A DNA stretch of 64,000 nucleotides, taken from the NCBI GenBank assembly GCA_036226585.1, contig CP108997.1, positions 5,828,001-5,892,000 on the forward strand, written 5' to 3'. The notes under the pieces are model-generated. The model made no database searches. It was not told where the DNA came from and saw only the letters and a list, made by a program, of their open reading frames with translations. Below are positions 10,265-21,883 of this stretch, piece after piece. Positions within the stretch are counted from its first letter, which is position 1. Each line of letters starts with the position of its first letter. Position numbers and translations under genes: made by a program. Source of the DNA: Streptomyces sp. NBC_00708. GTDB lineage: Bacteria > Actinomycetota > Actinomycetes > Streptomycetales > Streptomycetaceae.

Positions 10265-11620
10265 ATGACCGTGCCGCCCTTCCCGCCCGGATTCCTCTGG
10301 GGAGCCTCCTCCTCCGCCTTCCAGACCGAGGGCGCCGCCGACACCGACGGCAAGGGCCCCTCCGGCTGGGACGCCTTCGCCGCGCAGCCCGGACGCATCA
10401 AGGACGGCACCGACACCAGCAGGGGCACCGGCTTCCACCGGCACTACCGCGAGGACGTCGCCCTGCTCGCCGGACTGGGCGTGGACGCCTTCCGCTTCTC
10501 GGTGAGCTGGCCGCGTGTCGTCCCCGGCGGCAGCGGACCGGTCAATCCGCAGGGGCTCGACTTCTACGACCGGCTCGTCGACGAGCTCTGCGCCCACGGC
10601 ATCACGCCCGCGCCCACCCTCTACCACTGGGACACCCCGCTCCCGCTGGACGAGGCCGGGGGATGGCTCAACCGGGACACCGCCTACCGCTTCGCCGAGT
10701 ACGCGGGCATCGTCGCCGAACGCCTCGCCGACCGCGTCCCCATGTGGATCACCGTCAACGAGCCCGCCGAGGTCACCCTGCTGGGCTACGCGCTCGGCGA
10801 GCACGCCCCCGGCCGCACCCTCCTCTTCGACGCGCTGCCCGCCGCCCACCACCAGCTCCTCGCCCACGGCCTGGCCGTACGGGCGCTGCGCGCGGCGGGC
10901 GCCGACAACATCGGCATCGCCGTATCGCACTCACCGGTCTGGACGGCCGGCGAGTCCGACGAGGACCGCTTCGCCGCCGAGCTGTACGACGTCCTCACCA
11001 ACCGGCTGTTCGCGGACCCGCTCCTCACGGGCCGCTACCCCGACGAGAACGTCGCCGCGCTGATGCCGGGCCCCGTCGAGGACGACCTGCGGACGATCTC
11101 CACCCGGCTCGACTGGTACGGCGTCAACTACTACAACCCGACCCTCGTCGGCGCCCCCACCCCCGACGCCCTCGACAGCTTCGCCGGCTTCGGCATGCCC
11201 GAGGGCCTGCCCTTCGGCATCCGGGAGATCGAGGGGTACGAGAAGACCGACTTCGGCTGGCCCGTCGTCCCGGACGGCCTGCGCGAGACCCTCGTACAGC
11301 TGCGGGAGCGCTACGGCGAGCTGCTGCCGCCCGTCTACATCACGGAGAACGGCTGCGCGGTCGACGAGCCCGCCGAGGACACCCGCCGGATCGCCTTCCT
11401 CGACGGACACCTGGGGGCCCTGCGGGAGGCGATCGACGCGGGTGTCGACGTACGCGGCTACTTCACCTGGTCGCTCACCGACAACATCGAGTGGACCGAG
11501 GGCGTCAGCAAGCGCTTCGGCCTCGTCCACATCGACTACGAGACCCTGCGCCGCACCCCGAAGGACTCCTACGCCTGGTACCGGGACGTCATCAAGGCGC
11601 AGCGCGCGAGCGGTGACTGA
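10265..11620 (+). CDS. GH1 beta-glucosidase
   Basis: 451 residues, a full-length family 1 glycoside hydrolase that cleaves beta-linked glucose from oligosaccharides or aryl glucosides. Landmarks are FLWGASSSAFQTEG, the acid/base Glu in WITVNEP, the nucleophile Glu in YITENG, and the C-terminal GYFTWSLTDNIEW block. No signal peptide is seen, so it probably acts inside the cell on imported sugars. GGAGG precedes the ATG. It is divergent from treZ across a 176-base gap. No sugar transporter is adjacent. Confidence 0.92.
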   Translation: MTVPPFPPGFLWGASSSAFQTEGAADTDGKGPSGWDAFAAQPGRIKDGTDTSRGTGFHRHYREDVALLAGLGVDAFRFSVSWPRVVPGGSGPVNPQGLDFYDRLVDELCAHGITPAPTLYHWDTPLPLDEAGGWLNRDTAYRFAEYAGIVAERLADRVPMWITVNEPAEVTLLGYALGEHAPGRTLLFDALPAAHHQLLAHGLAVRALRAAGADNIGIAVSHSPVWTAGESDEDRFAAELYDVLTNRLFADPLLTGRYPDENVAALMPGPVEDDLRTISTRLDWYGVNYYNPTLVGAPTPDALDSFAGFGMPEGLPFGIREIEGYEKTDFGWPVVPDGLRETLVQLRERYGELLPPVYITENGCAVDEPAEDTRRIAFLDGHLGALREAIDAGVDVRGYFTWSLTDNIEWTEGVSKRFGLVHIDYETLRRTPKDSYAWYRDVIKAQRASGD

Positions 11621-11627
11621 GGGGTCG

Positions 11628-12584
11628 TCAGGCGTCCCACGCCATGTCGAAGGAGCGCTCGAAGTTGACGTAGCCCAGCCGCGCGAACGCCTTCGCCATC
11701 GGTACGTTGCCGAGGTCCGTCGACGCCCGGATGCGCTCCACGCCGTCCTGCCCGGCCAGCACCCTGGTGCCCTCGGCGAGGATGTCGTCGATGTAGCCGT
11801 GGCCGCGGTGGGCGGGCAGCACACCGATGTACGCGACGATCGGGTTGTAGCTGTTGCGGGCCGGGACGACGAAGCCGACGGGTTCCCCGTCCGGGAGTTC
11901 GGCCACGCGCCACCACTCCCGGGGCGTCGTGTAGCCGGCCAGTTCCTCGTCGTAGTGCTTCTCGGCCGCCTCGCGCGGGGACAGCCCGGACGCCAGGTCC
12001 TGCTGCCCATGGGCGTCGAGGGTGCCCTCCATCACCGGTGTCATCAGCGCGAGCAGGTCCTCGCGCCCGTCGACCGGGCGGAACCGCAGCCGGCCGCTGT
12101 CGGCGGGCACGGGCGTGCCCGCGCGCCATTCCAGGCGCAGCCGCTCCACGAGCATCCGGGCGCCGGTGCGCTCCATGACCCGGACGCGGGCCTCGACGGC
12201 CTCGCGGACGGCCGGGTCCTCGCGCCAGTCGGCCGGCACGTAGCGCCCGTACTCGGGGCGCGGTGCCCCGGCCGGTACGACGGCGGCGGTCGCCGTCTCG
12301 ACGAGCCGCAGGCCCGCCTCCTCGCGCTCGGCGAGGGGCAGGGTGTCGTCGAGGTCGAAGAAGTCGAGCAGCAGCGGCGCCCCGCCGGCCCTGCTCCACC
12401 AGGCGATCCGCGCCACCACCCGCTCGCCGCGCAGTGCCACCCACATCCATTCGGGGCGGCGGCGGCCCGCGGCGAGGTCGTCCGCCAGTTCGTGGTCGAG
12501 GGCGTAGGGAAGTTCGAGGAAGAGGTTCAGCTCCTCGGGGCCGCTGAGCGGACGGATGGACAGATCGAGCGGTGCGTCGGGCAC
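11628..12584 (-). CDS. GNAT-family N-acetyltransferase, tandem-domain size
   Basis: 318 residues from a GTG at 12584, chosen because GGAG lies 4 bases upstream; an in-frame GTG at 12608 has no ribosome site. The C-terminal half shows the acetyl-CoA region, with a VVPARNSYNPIVAYIGVLP strand and AHRGHGYIDDILAEGT as the pyrophosphate-binding loop. The N-terminal half has a weaker GNAT-like pattern, as in two-domain acetyltransferases. The acceptor is unknown. It converges with the beta-glucosidase (7-base gap). Confidence 0.75.
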   Translation of the reverse strand: MPDAPLDLSIRPLSGPEELNLFLELPYALDHELADDLAAGRRRPEWMWVALRGERVVARIAWWSRAGGAPLLLDFFDLDDTLPLAEREEAGLRLVETATAAVVPAGAPRPEYGRYVPADWREDPAVREAVEARVRVMERTGARMLVERLRLEWRAGTPVPADSGRLRFRPVDGREDLLALMTPVMEGTLDAHGQQDLASGLSPREAAEKHYDEELAGYTTPREWWRVAELPDGEPVGFVVPARNSYNPIVAYIGVLPAHRGHGYIDDILAEGTRVLAGQDGVERIRASTDLGNVPMAKAFARLGYVNFERSFDMAWDA

Positions 12585-12644
12585 TGAACTCCAAGGCCGT
12601 ATGAGCACGCCACGGCGATCACCGGGCGGCAGCGGCAGACCCTA

Positions 12645-12654
12645 GCAACGTTGC
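12645..12654. promoter_or_regulatory. GCAACGTTGC palindrome
   Basis: A perfect 10-base palindrome in the 175-base region between the divergent GNAT and DUF1707-FHA genes, about 60 bases from the GNAT start. Its size and symmetry fit an operator for a dimeric repressor such as LacI type. No regulator gene is adjacent. Confidence 0.25.
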
Positions 12655-12759
12655 GGACGGACCGCTTCTGGTTATCCGGAGCGGTTCCGCGCAGGTCAGG
12701 AGGGGCGGAAAGCAGGGTTGTTCTGGACACTTCGGGGCGGTGGACCCGACAATTGACGT

Positions 12760-13332
12760 GTGACGTCCCCGTTCGAGTTCCACACGCCCACCGCGCGCCT
12801 GTCCGACGCGCAGCGCGACCGTGTTCTCGGTGTGCTCAGGGAGGGCGCGGCCCAGGGCAAGCTCTCCCAGGACACCTTCATGCAGCGCATGGAGGTGGCG
12901 CTGACGACCAGCCGTCCCGAGGAGCTGGAAGCCCTCACCAGGGACCTGGAGCGCGAAGGCCGTTGGTCGCGGGGGCTGTTGCGCGTCGTGGGCGGTGTCT
13001 CCGGCTTCCCCGAGCGGGTCCGCCGGGCCTGGCGGGCGGAGCGGCTGCCGAAGCTGCTGCTGCCGGCCCCCAGCCCGAAACCCCTGCGCATCGGCCGCGA
13101 CCCGGGCAACGGACTGCGGCTCAGCCACGAGACCGTCTCCCGGATGCACGCGGAGCTGACCGCGCACGGCGACCGCTGGCTGCTGCGCGACCTCGGCTCG
13201 ACCAACGGCACCTGCGTCAACGGGCAGCGTGTCACCGGCACGGTCCCGGTGCGCGAGGGGGACCAGGTGAGCTTCGGCCGCATGATGTTCCGGCTGTCGG
13301 CGCCGGGCCCCGCGCTCCCGCCGCCCGCGTAG
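12760..13332 (+). CDS. DUF1707 and FHA domain protein
   Basis: 190 residues. Residues about 12-65 match DUF1707 (RLSDAQRDRVLGVLREG, then a helical pair ending EALTRDL), a short helical module common in actinobacterial regulators. Residues about 100-180 form an FHA phosphothreonine-binding domain with IGRDPGNGLRLSHETVSRMH and GSTNGTCVNG. It probably docks onto Thr-phosphorylated proteins made by Ser/Thr kinases, two of which lie at the left of the window. GTG start; no ribosome site is evident and GACAAT lies just upstream, so it may be leaderless. Confidence 0.85.
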   Translation: MTSPFEFHTPTARLSDAQRDRVLGVLREGAAQGKLSQDTFMQRMEVALTTSRPEELEALTRDLEREGRWSRGLLRVVGGVSGFPERVRRAWRAERLPKLLLPAPSPKPLRIGRDPGNGLRLSHETVSRMHAELTAHGDRWLLRDLGSTNGTCVNGQRVTGTVPVREGDQVSFGRMMFRLSAPGPALPPPA

Positions 13333-13347
13333 GGCGTGGCCGCGGGG

Positions 13348-14769
13348 TCACGCCTGCTGGTGGAGCCCCCGGCCCGCCAGCGTGAGGAAGGACTCGCCGA
13401 CCGCCTCGGAGAGCGTCGGGTGCGGGTGGATGTGCTGGGCCACGTCGAAGGGTTCCGCGTCCCAGCCGACGATCAGCTGGGACTCGGCGATCATCTCCGA
13501 GACGTGCGGCCCGACCAGGTGCACCCCCAGCACCCGGCCGTCCCGCTCCGCGACCACCTTCACCATGCCGCCCTGCCCGTGCACCATCCCCTTGGCGACG
13601 GCGGTCAGCGGCATCGTGTTGACCACCACGTCGTGCCCGGCGTCGCGCGCGGCGGCCTCCGAGAGTCCCACCGCCGCCGTCTGCGGCGCCGAGTACGTGA
13701 CCCGGGGCACCGCGTCGTAGTCCACCGGCGCGGACCGCCGCCCCGCCAGGGTCTCCGCCACCAACAGCCCCTCCGCGAACGAGGCGTGGGCCAGCCCGAG
13801 GGACGGCGGCGGCAGCAGATCGCCCACCACGTGGATGCCGGGCACCGGCGTCTCCAGCCGAGACCAGTCGGCCGGTGCCACGAACCCCCGTTCGTCGGTG
13901 GCCAGTCCGGCGGCGGCCAGGCCGAGCCCGTCCGTCACCGGGACCCGGCCCACCGCCACCAGCAGCCGCTGGGCCTCCACCGTCCGGGTCTCGCCGCGCG
14001 GGGTGCGGAGCGTCGCCCGGACCCCGTCGTCGAGCACCACCGCCTCCAGCAGCCGGGTCCCCGCCCGCACGTCGATGCCGCGCTTCTTCAGGCCCCGGGC
14101 CAGATGGCGCGACACGTCCGCGTCCTCCAGCGGCACCAGCCGGTCCGCCGCCTCCACCAAGGTCACCCGCGCCCCCATCGACCGGTGCAGCGAGGCGTAC
14201 TCCACCCCGATCGCCCCGCCTCCCAGCACCAGCACCGAATCCGGCAGACCGGGCGCGAACAGGGCGTCGTCACTGGTCACCACCCGCCGCCCGTCCGCCA
14301 CCAGGCCCGGCAGCATCCGGGGCCGCGACCCCGTCGCCAGCACGATGCCGCGCCGCGCGGTCACCTCCCCGTACCCCTCGATGCGCACTGCGCGCGGCCC
14401 GGTCAACTCGGCGCTCCCCGGCGCCACTTCCACATGGGCGTGGGCCAAGTGCGCCTCGACGCCCCGGTGGTTGCGGGCGACGATGTCGTCGCGGGTGGCC
14501 ACCAGCGCCGGCCAGTCCACCGACTCCAGGACCGCCTTCACACCCCACCGCTCACGGGCCTCCGCGATGCCGTCGACGAGTTCGGCCGCGTGCAGCATCG
14601 CCTTGCTGGGGATGCAGCCCCGGTGCAGACAGGTCCCGCCGACCTTGTCGCGCTCCGCGAGGACCACGCTCAGCCCCAGCCCGGCCGCCCGCAGCGCCGT
14701 CGAGTAACCCCCGGTCCCGCCGCCGACAACGACGACATCCGCTTCCCCCGCACGCTGTTCCTGTGTCAT
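13348..14769 (-). CDS. Dihydrolipoyl dehydrogenase-like pyridine nucleotide disulfide oxidoreductase
   Basis: 473 residues, the size and layout of lipoamide dehydrogenase. FAD-binding GGGTGGYSTALRA, redox disulfide GGTCLHRGCIPSKAML, NAD-binding GGGAIGVEYAS, and the C-terminal His-Glu pair in HIHPHPTLSEA are all present. The enzyme would reoxidise dihydrolipoyl groups using NAD+. No E1/E2 genes are nearby, so it may be the housekeeping Lpd, a second copy, or a related soluble oxidoreductase. A LysR gene is divergent from it. Confidence 0.85.
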   Translation of the reverse strand: MTQEQRAGEADVVVVGGGTGGYSTALRAAGLGLSVVLAERDKVGGTCLHRGCIPSKAMLHAAELVDGIAEARERWGVKAVLESVDWPALVATRDDIVARNHRGVEAHLAHAHVEVAPGSAELTGPRAVRIEGYGEVTARRGIVLATGSRPRMLPGLVADGRRVVTSDDALFAPGLPDSVLVLGGGAIGVEYASLHRSMGARVTLVEAADRLVPLEDADVSRHLARGLKKRGIDVRAGTRLLEAVVLDDGVRATLRTPRGETRTVEAQRLLVAVGRVPVTDGLGLAAAGLATDERGFVAPADWSRLETPVPGIHVVGDLLPPPSLGLAHASFAEGLLVAETLAGRRSAPVDYDAVPRVTYSAPQTAAVGLSEAAARDAGHDVVVNTMPLTAVAKGMVHGQGGMVKVVAERDGRVLGVHLVGPHVSEMIAESQLIVGWDAEPFDVAQHIHPHPTLSEAVGESFLTLAGRGLHQQA

Positions 14770-14792
14770 GGCTCCCACCCTCCGCCCCGTCC

Positions 14793-14812
14793 TTGCCATG
14801 AGTCCAAGGCAA
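14793..14812. promoter_or_regulatory. TTGCC-N10-GGCAA dyad, candidate LysR operator
   Basis: The arms TTGCC (14793-14797) and GGCAA (14808-14812) lie in the 88-base gap between the divergent oxidoreductase and LysR genes. This is the interrupted-dyad form LysR proteins usually bind between themselves and a divergent target. It predicts that the LysR protein controls the oxidoreductase and itself. Confidence 0.4.
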
Positions 14813-14857
14813 TGTTTGTGTGGCATCCATGCACGGAGCTCATGACAGGGGGATGCG

Positions 14858-15808
14858 ATGAGCCTGCGGCAGATGGAGTACTTCCTCACGGTGGCCGAGG
14901 AGTCCTCCTTCACCCGGGCCGCCGAACACCTCCACGTCACCCAGCCCGCGCTCTCCCACCAGATCAAGGCCCTGGAACGAGCCGTCGGCGGCCCCCTGCT
15001 CGAACGGCTGCCGCGCGGCGTGCGGCTCACCGCCATGGGCCGCGCCTTCCTGCCCCACGCCGAACGCTCCGTACGCAGCGCCGCCCAGGCCCGCCGCGCC
15101 GCGCGCGCCGCCGCCGGAGCGGAGGGCGGCGAGCTGCACATCGCCACCGTCCACGCCATCGCCGTCGGCATCCTCCCCGACGTCTTCGCCCGCTGGCGCG
15201 CCGACCACCCCGGGGTCGCCCTCGTCCTCCACGAGTACGCCACCACCGAGGCGCTGGAGGAGCAGATCGAACGGGGCACCGCCGACCTCGCCGTCGGACC
15301 GCCGCCCGCTCACTGGCACGGCCCGGTCGTCCCCGTCGGCACGGAGGACATCGCCCTCGTCGTCCCCTTCGACGACCCCCTCGCGGGCCGGTCCTCGGTC
15401 CGCCTCCAGGAACTCGCCGACCGCTTCTGGGTGCGCTGCGCCATGGAGCCGCTCGTGGACGGCGTCCCGTTCCTCGACCGCGCCTGCGCCCGCGCCGGCT
15501 TCGTGCCCCGTACGGCTGTGCGCACCGAGCACACCTCGACGGCGGTACGGATGGCGGCGGCCGGGGTCGGCGTCGCCACCGCCCCCGCCCACGTCGTACG
15601 GGGAGCGGTCGGCGAGGACTGCGCCCTGCTCACGGTGGACCCGCCCTGGCGCCGCGAGCTCGCCGTCTTCTCCCGGGTCGCGCTGACCGGCGCCGCCGCC
15701 GCGTTCGCCGAGCTGCTCGCCGACGTCCGGCGTACCGGCGGGACGCCTCCGGTGTCACCCGGACGGCCGCGCGCCGACTGCGACGAGTCCGTTCAGGTGA
15801 TGCCCTGA
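14858..15808 (+). CDS. LysR-family transcriptional regulator
   Basis: 316 residues. The N-terminal helix-turn-helix (SLRQMEYFLTVAEESSFTRA, LSHQIKALE) is followed by an effector-binding domain from about residue 90. It has an AGGGGG ribosome site and is divergent from the dihydrolipoyl dehydrogenase-like gene, with a dyad between them. That geometry makes the oxidoreductase its most likely target. The last ~25 residues are a hydrophilic extension. Confidence 0.88.
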   Translation: MSLRQMEYFLTVAEESSFTRAAEHLHVTQPALSHQIKALERAVGGPLLERLPRGVRLTAMGRAFLPHAERSVRSAAQARRAARAAAGAEGGELHIATVHAIAVGILPDVFARWRADHPGVALVLHEYATTEALEEQIERGTADLAVGPPPAHWHGPVVPVGTEDIALVVPFDDPLAGRSSVRLQELADRFWVRCAMEPLVDGVPFLDRACARAGFVPRTAVRTEHTSTAVRMAAAGVGVATAPAHVVRGAVGEDCALLTVDPPWRRELAVFSRVALTGAAAAFAELLADVRRTGGTPPVSPGRPRADCDESVQVMP

Positions 15809-15857
15809 GAGGGACCGCGCCGCGCACCGGCGCACCGACGCGACCCGGGGGACCGCC

Positions 15858-16889
15858 ATGCAGTCCGACGCGCCCCGCGACATACCGGCCCCGACCACCT
15901 CGCCCGAACCCCGCGCCCTCGCCACCCGGACCGCGCGCTCCCGCCGGACCGGCCGCACCGGCCCCAGCCTGCTGGCACGCGGCGCCGCCCGGGACCCGTA
16001 CCGCTTCTACCGGATGCTGCGCGAGCAGTACCCGCTCACCTACGACGCGCCCCTCGGCGCCTGGCTGATCAGCCGGTACGACGACGTCACCGCCGCCCTC
16101 GCCGACCCCCGGTTCACCGGCTTCCCGCACGACGCGGCGCCCCGGGGCGGGCCCGCGCCGCTCGGCCTCTGCCACGGCAGCCCGCGCTGTCTGCCCGCCG
16201 ACCGGTACACCGTGGTGACCGGCACGGTCCCCGACGGGCTCGCCGAGCGCGTGGAGCGCACCGCCTACGTGCTGGCCCGGCGCATCGCCCGCCGCCCCCG
16301 GGCCGACCTCGTCGAGGAGTTCTGCCGCTGGCTGCCCGCCGCGTCCGGCGCGGACCCGGACGACGGGGAGGGCGTGGGCACCCCCGCCGTCGCGGACAGC
16401 CCCTGCCTCCGGGACACCGCCCTGCGCCGGACCGCGCTCGCCTCGCTCCTCGCCAACCTGCTGGACGACCCCGGCCTGCTGGCCGCCCTGCGCGTCGAAC
16501 CCGCGCTCACCGGACGGGCCTGGACGGAGTCGCTGCGCCGCGACCCGCCGGTCCAGGTCGTCCTGCGCCGCACGGTCGCCGAGGTCACCCTCAGCGGCGG
16601 CACCCTGCCCGCGAGGACACCCGTCGCGTGCCTCGTCGGGGCCGCCGCCCGCGACCCCGGACGTTTCGCCGCCCCGGACGCCTTCGACCCGTTCCGCCCC
16701 GACCAGGACCGCGCCCTCACCGGGCCGCCCGGCTGCCCCGCCGTGGCGCTCAGCCGCCTGGAGGCCGAACGGGGGCTGCGCGCCCTGCTCGACGCGATGC
16801 CCCGCCTCCGCTGGGACGAGGGCTTCCGCCCGTCCGCCACGGGCCTGCTGACCCGGGGACCGCGCTCCCTCCTCGTCCGGCCGGGCTGA
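15858..16889 (+). CDS. Degenerate cytochrome P450-like protein
   Basis: 343 residues against about 400 for bacterial P450s. P450 similarity shows in DPYRFYRMLREQYPL and AWLISRYDDVTAALADPRF at the N-terminus, the K-helix ExxR (Glu224-Arg227) followed by DPPVQ, and RDPGRFAAPDAFDPFRP before the heme loop. The I-helix acid-Thr region is shortened and lacks the AGxxT signature. The heme loop has lost the FGxGxHxC pattern but keeps one cysteine (Cys293). A stretch near 95-125 has extra Cys, Gly and Pro. It may be non-catalytic, bind heme unusually, or be decaying, although the frame is intact. Confidence 0.65.
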   Translation: MQSDAPRDIPAPTTSPEPRALATRTARSRRTGRTGPSLLARGAARDPYRFYRMLREQYPLTYDAPLGAWLISRYDDVTAALADPRFTGFPHDAAPRGGPAPLGLCHGSPRCLPADRYTVVTGTVPDGLAERVERTAYVLARRIARRPRADLVEEFCRWLPAASGADPDDGEGVGTPAVADSPCLRDTALRRTALASLLANLLDDPGLLAALRVEPALTGRAWTESLRRDPPVQVVLRRTVAEVTLSGGTLPARTPVACLVGAAARDPGRFAAPDAFDPFRPDQDRALTGPPGCPAVALSRLEAERGLRALLDAMPRLRWDEGFRPSATGLLTRGPRSLLVRPG

Positions 16890-16893
16890 GCCC

Positions 16894-19260
16894 TCACCCC
16901 CGTACCAGCAACGCCACCGGACGGTCCGCGAACAGGTCCGCCACCTCCGCCGTGCCACCCGTGAACTCGCGGCCCGGTGTGAGGAGATCCCGCCACACCC
17001 CGTCGTCCGGCAGGGCCAGCCGGGTCCCGCGCCAGCCGCCCGACTCCGCGAGCCGCAGCGACAGCCGGGTCACCGCCGTGACGACCTCCCCGGACCGGCA
17101 GAACGCCACACAGTGCGCCGCCGCCGGGCCCGAAGCGCGCAGCGGGGCGTACGTACCCGACTCGCCGAACACCGCGGGCCGCTCCCGCCGCAGCCGCAGC
17201 GCCGCCGCCGTCAGCTCCGCCTTCTCGTCGGCGGGCGCGTCCGGCGACGGCTCCCGGAACGGCCGCCGGTTGTCCGGGTCGACCAGCGCCAGGTACGCGC
17301 GCTCGGTGCCCTGGTAGAGGTCCGGCACCCCGGGCATCGTCAGGTGCACCAGCGCCGCACCCAGGGACTGCGCCCGCACATGGGTGGCGAGCGGGGCGGC
17401 GAACTCCTCGACGAGCGCCCGGACGGGCCCGGTGTCCGCGGCCGGCCCGGCGGCGACGAAGTCCGACGCCATCCGCTCGTACACCGGGTCGGGCTCCGTC
17501 CAGCTCGTGAACAGGCCCGACTCGCGCACCGCCTTCAGCAGCGCGGGCTCCAGCCGCGCCGCCCGCTCCTGCGCCGGAATCCCGGCGCAGCCGACCGCCG
17601 TCTGCCATGCCTGCCAGGCCAGCTGAGGATCGGGCGCGGCCTGGGCGGACCGGGCGAGCCCCGCCACCAGACCCGCCCACCGGCCGGGGCACTGCGACAG
17701 CACCGCGATGCCCGCCCGCACATCGGCGCTGCGCTTGGTGTCATGCGTCGTCAGGGCGGTACCGGTGGCGGGCCAGTCGCGGGCGAGCCGGGTGCAGAAG
17801 GCGTGGAAGTCCTCCGGCTCGACCGCCGGGTGCCCCGGGTCGCCGCCCACCTCGTTGGCCGAGATCAGCGGCAGATAGCGGTAGTACGCGGTGTCCTCGA
17901 CGGCCTTCGCCCGCAGCGCGGACGACGTCTGGGCGAACCGGGCGCAGAACGCCGCCCGGTCACCGCCGCCACCGAGCCGCCCCAGCGCCAGGTCCCGCAC
18001 CACGTCGACGGCCGAGGCCTCCTCCCGTACCGCGAAGGCCGCCTTGGCGTCGCTCACCGTCGTCGCGTCGAGCGTCGCCTCGGCCGCCTCGGAGCAGGGG
18101 CCGCCCGCCGTCACGTACGGGCGGTAGACCGGGACACGGACCAGCAGCTCGCGCACGGCGGTGCGCAGCGCCCAGGGGGCGTGGTCGCGCAGGGCGGGGT
18201 CCCCGGCGCAGATCCGGGAGGCGAGGCGGGTCAGCAGCTCCGTCTCCGCCGCCAGTTCATGGGTGACGACGCGGTACGCGGCCCGGCGCACGGTCGCCGT
18301 CCAGTAGCCGCCCCGGTCGCCGGCCGGGGACGCGGCCTCGCGGTAGTGGCCGAGCAGCTCGGCGGCGCCCTGGGGGTCGGTGAAGAGACCGTCGATCCGG
18401 TACAGCGCGTCGTACCCCGTCGTCCCGGCCACCGCCCAGCCGGCCGGCAGCTGCTCGGCACCGGTGAGGATCTTCTCCACCACCGTCCACACCCCGCCGC
18501 TCTCCTCGGAGAGACGGGACAGATAGCCGGCCGGGTCCGCGAGCCCGTCCGGGTGGTCGATCCGCAGCCCGTCCACGACCCCGTCCCGGACCAGTTCGAG
18601 GATCTTGCCGTGGGTGGCCGCGAAGACCTCCGGATCCTCCACCCGCACCCCGATCAGGTCCGAGATGGTGAAGAACCGCCGGTAGTTCAGCTCGGTGCGG
18701 GCCAGCCGCCACCAGCCGAGCCGGTAGTGCTGGGCGTCCAGCAGCTCCGGTAGCGGGAGGTGGGCGGTGCCGGCCCGGAGCGGGAACTCCTGCTCGCCGT
18801 AGCGCAGCACCTCGCCGTCGACCCGCATCCTCTCCGTCTCGTCGCCGATCCGGCCGCCCAGCACCGGCAGCAGCATCCGGCCGTCACCGGCCGCCCAGTC
18901 GATGTCGAACCAGCGGGCGTACGGGGACTCCGGGCCCTCGCGCAGCACCTCGCGCAGGGCGTGGTTGTGGCGGGGGTCGGCCGCCATGTGGTTGGGCACG
19001 ATGTCCAGGACCAGGCCGAGCCCGTGCTCCCGCGCGGTGCGCGCCAGCCGCCGCAGCCCCTCCTCGCCGCCCAGCTCGGCCCGGACCCGGCCGTGGTCGG
19101 TGACGTCGTAGCCGTGCCGGGATGCCGGTACGGCTTCCAGGACCGGTGACAGGTGCAGATGGGAGACGCCGAGCGAGGCGAGGTACGGCACGGCGTCCTC
19201 GGCGGCCGAGAACGGGAACTCCGGCTGGAGCTGGAGCCGGTAGGTGGCGGTAGGCGTCAT
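16894..19260 (-). CDS. treY: Maltooligosyltrehalose synthase
   Basis: 788 residues. It turns the reducing-end alpha-1,4 bond of maltodextrins into an alpha,alpha-1,1 bond, giving the TreZ substrate. It starts with the typical TATYRLQLQPEFPF and carries the GH13 elements VLDIVPNHMA, DGLRIDHPDGLADP, the acid/base Glu in VVEKIL and the TTHDTKRSADVR block diagnostic of TreY. The start at 19260 has AAGG upstream. It follows glgX on the same strand after a 91-base gap containing a large hairpin, and it converges with the P450-like gene. Confidence 0.95.
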   Translation of the reverse strand: MTPTATYRLQLQPEFPFSAAEDAVPYLASLGVSHLHLSPVLEAVPASRHGYDVTDHGRVRAELGGEEGLRRLARTAREHGLGLVLDIVPNHMAADPRHNHALREVLREGPESPYARWFDIDWAAGDGRMLLPVLGGRIGDETERMRVDGEVLRYGEQEFPLRAGTAHLPLPELLDAQHYRLGWWRLARTELNYRRFFTISDLIGVRVEDPEVFAATHGKILELVRDGVVDGLRIDHPDGLADPAGYLSRLSEESGGVWTVVEKILTGAEQLPAGWAVAGTTGYDALYRIDGLFTDPQGAAELLGHYREAASPAGDRGGYWTATVRRAAYRVVTHELAAETELLTRLASRICAGDPALRDHAPWALRTAVRELLVRVPVYRPYVTAGGPCSEAAEATLDATTVSDAKAAFAVREEASAVDVVRDLALGRLGGGGDRAAFCARFAQTSSALRAKAVEDTAYYRYLPLISANEVGGDPGHPAVEPEDFHAFCTRLARDWPATGTALTTHDTKRSADVRAGIAVLSQCPGRWAGLVAGLARSAQAAPDPQLAWQAWQTAVGCAGIPAQERAARLEPALLKAVRESGLFTSWTEPDPVYERMASDFVAAGPAADTGPVRALVEEFAAPLATHVRAQSLGAALVHLTMPGVPDLYQGTERAYLALVDPDNRRPFREPSPDAPADEKAELTAAALRLRRERPAVFGESGTYAPLRASGPAAAHCVAFCRSGEVVTAVTRLSLRLAESGGWRGTRLALPDDGVWRDLLTPGREFTGGTAEVADLFADRPVALLVRG

Positions 19261-19284
19261 GGGAACCTTCGTACCCACATCCGG

Positions 19285-19338
19285 GCCGCCTGTGTCACCC
19301 CGCCGGGCACAAGGCCACGACGGGGTGACACGGGCGGC
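19285..19338 (-). terminator. Hairpin between glgX and treY
   Basis: Arms 19285-19302 and 19321-19338 pair at 17 of 18 positions around an 18-base loop. The hairpin begins 14 bases after the glgX stop and ends 24 bases before treY. It is probably a terminator or partial attenuator setting the glgX:treY ratio. Confidence 0.6.
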
Positions 19339-19351
19339 GCCGTCGGCCCGC

Positions 19352-21517
<2,166 letters not shown>

Positions 21518-21883
21518 GGATTCGACTCTTCCAGTTCTGCCGCGGTCGCCTGGGGAAAATGCGGACCCGCCTGGGCCCCGGCCCAGATCTTCCCCGAAAG
21601 AGACCCCCTTACCTAGGACGTCGGCCGGTCGGTCAACCTCGTGCCTCTCCGTGTCGCCCGGAACCGGCCGCCCTCCGGCCCCTCGCCCCCTCTGTCCTGT
21701 TCGCGGCCCTTGCTGGGGTGTTTAATCCCTATGAATCAGCTCACTCCCGACGAACTCACCGACTGGAACAGGTTTGATTCCATGGGGAGTTGGTAAAGGA
21801 GCCTGCGCATCCGGCTGCACCGGCTCCCGCTCCCGGAGTACCCTTCCTTGATCGTTGGTGGGGGAGTGGAAGGCGGTGCGTGG
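21518..21883 (+). other. Intergenic region upstream of the SAV2148-like gene
   Basis: This 366-base stretch separates divergent glgX and the SAV2148-like gene, so promoters for both should be here. I find no tRNA cloverleaf or convincing gene. A 21-codon ORF (ATG 21731, stop at 21796) encodes MNQLTPDELTDWNRFDSMGSW but has a poor ribosome site. GGAGCC and GGCTCC arms follow it and could form a small hairpin. The ORF's lower GC content is unusual here and could mark a leader or regulatory segment. Confidence 0.3.

Noticed and set aside
21518..21883. Possible tRNA or structured RNA gene in this 366-base gap
   Set aside because: No cloverleaf, anticodon stem or TTCNANNC loop could be fitted.
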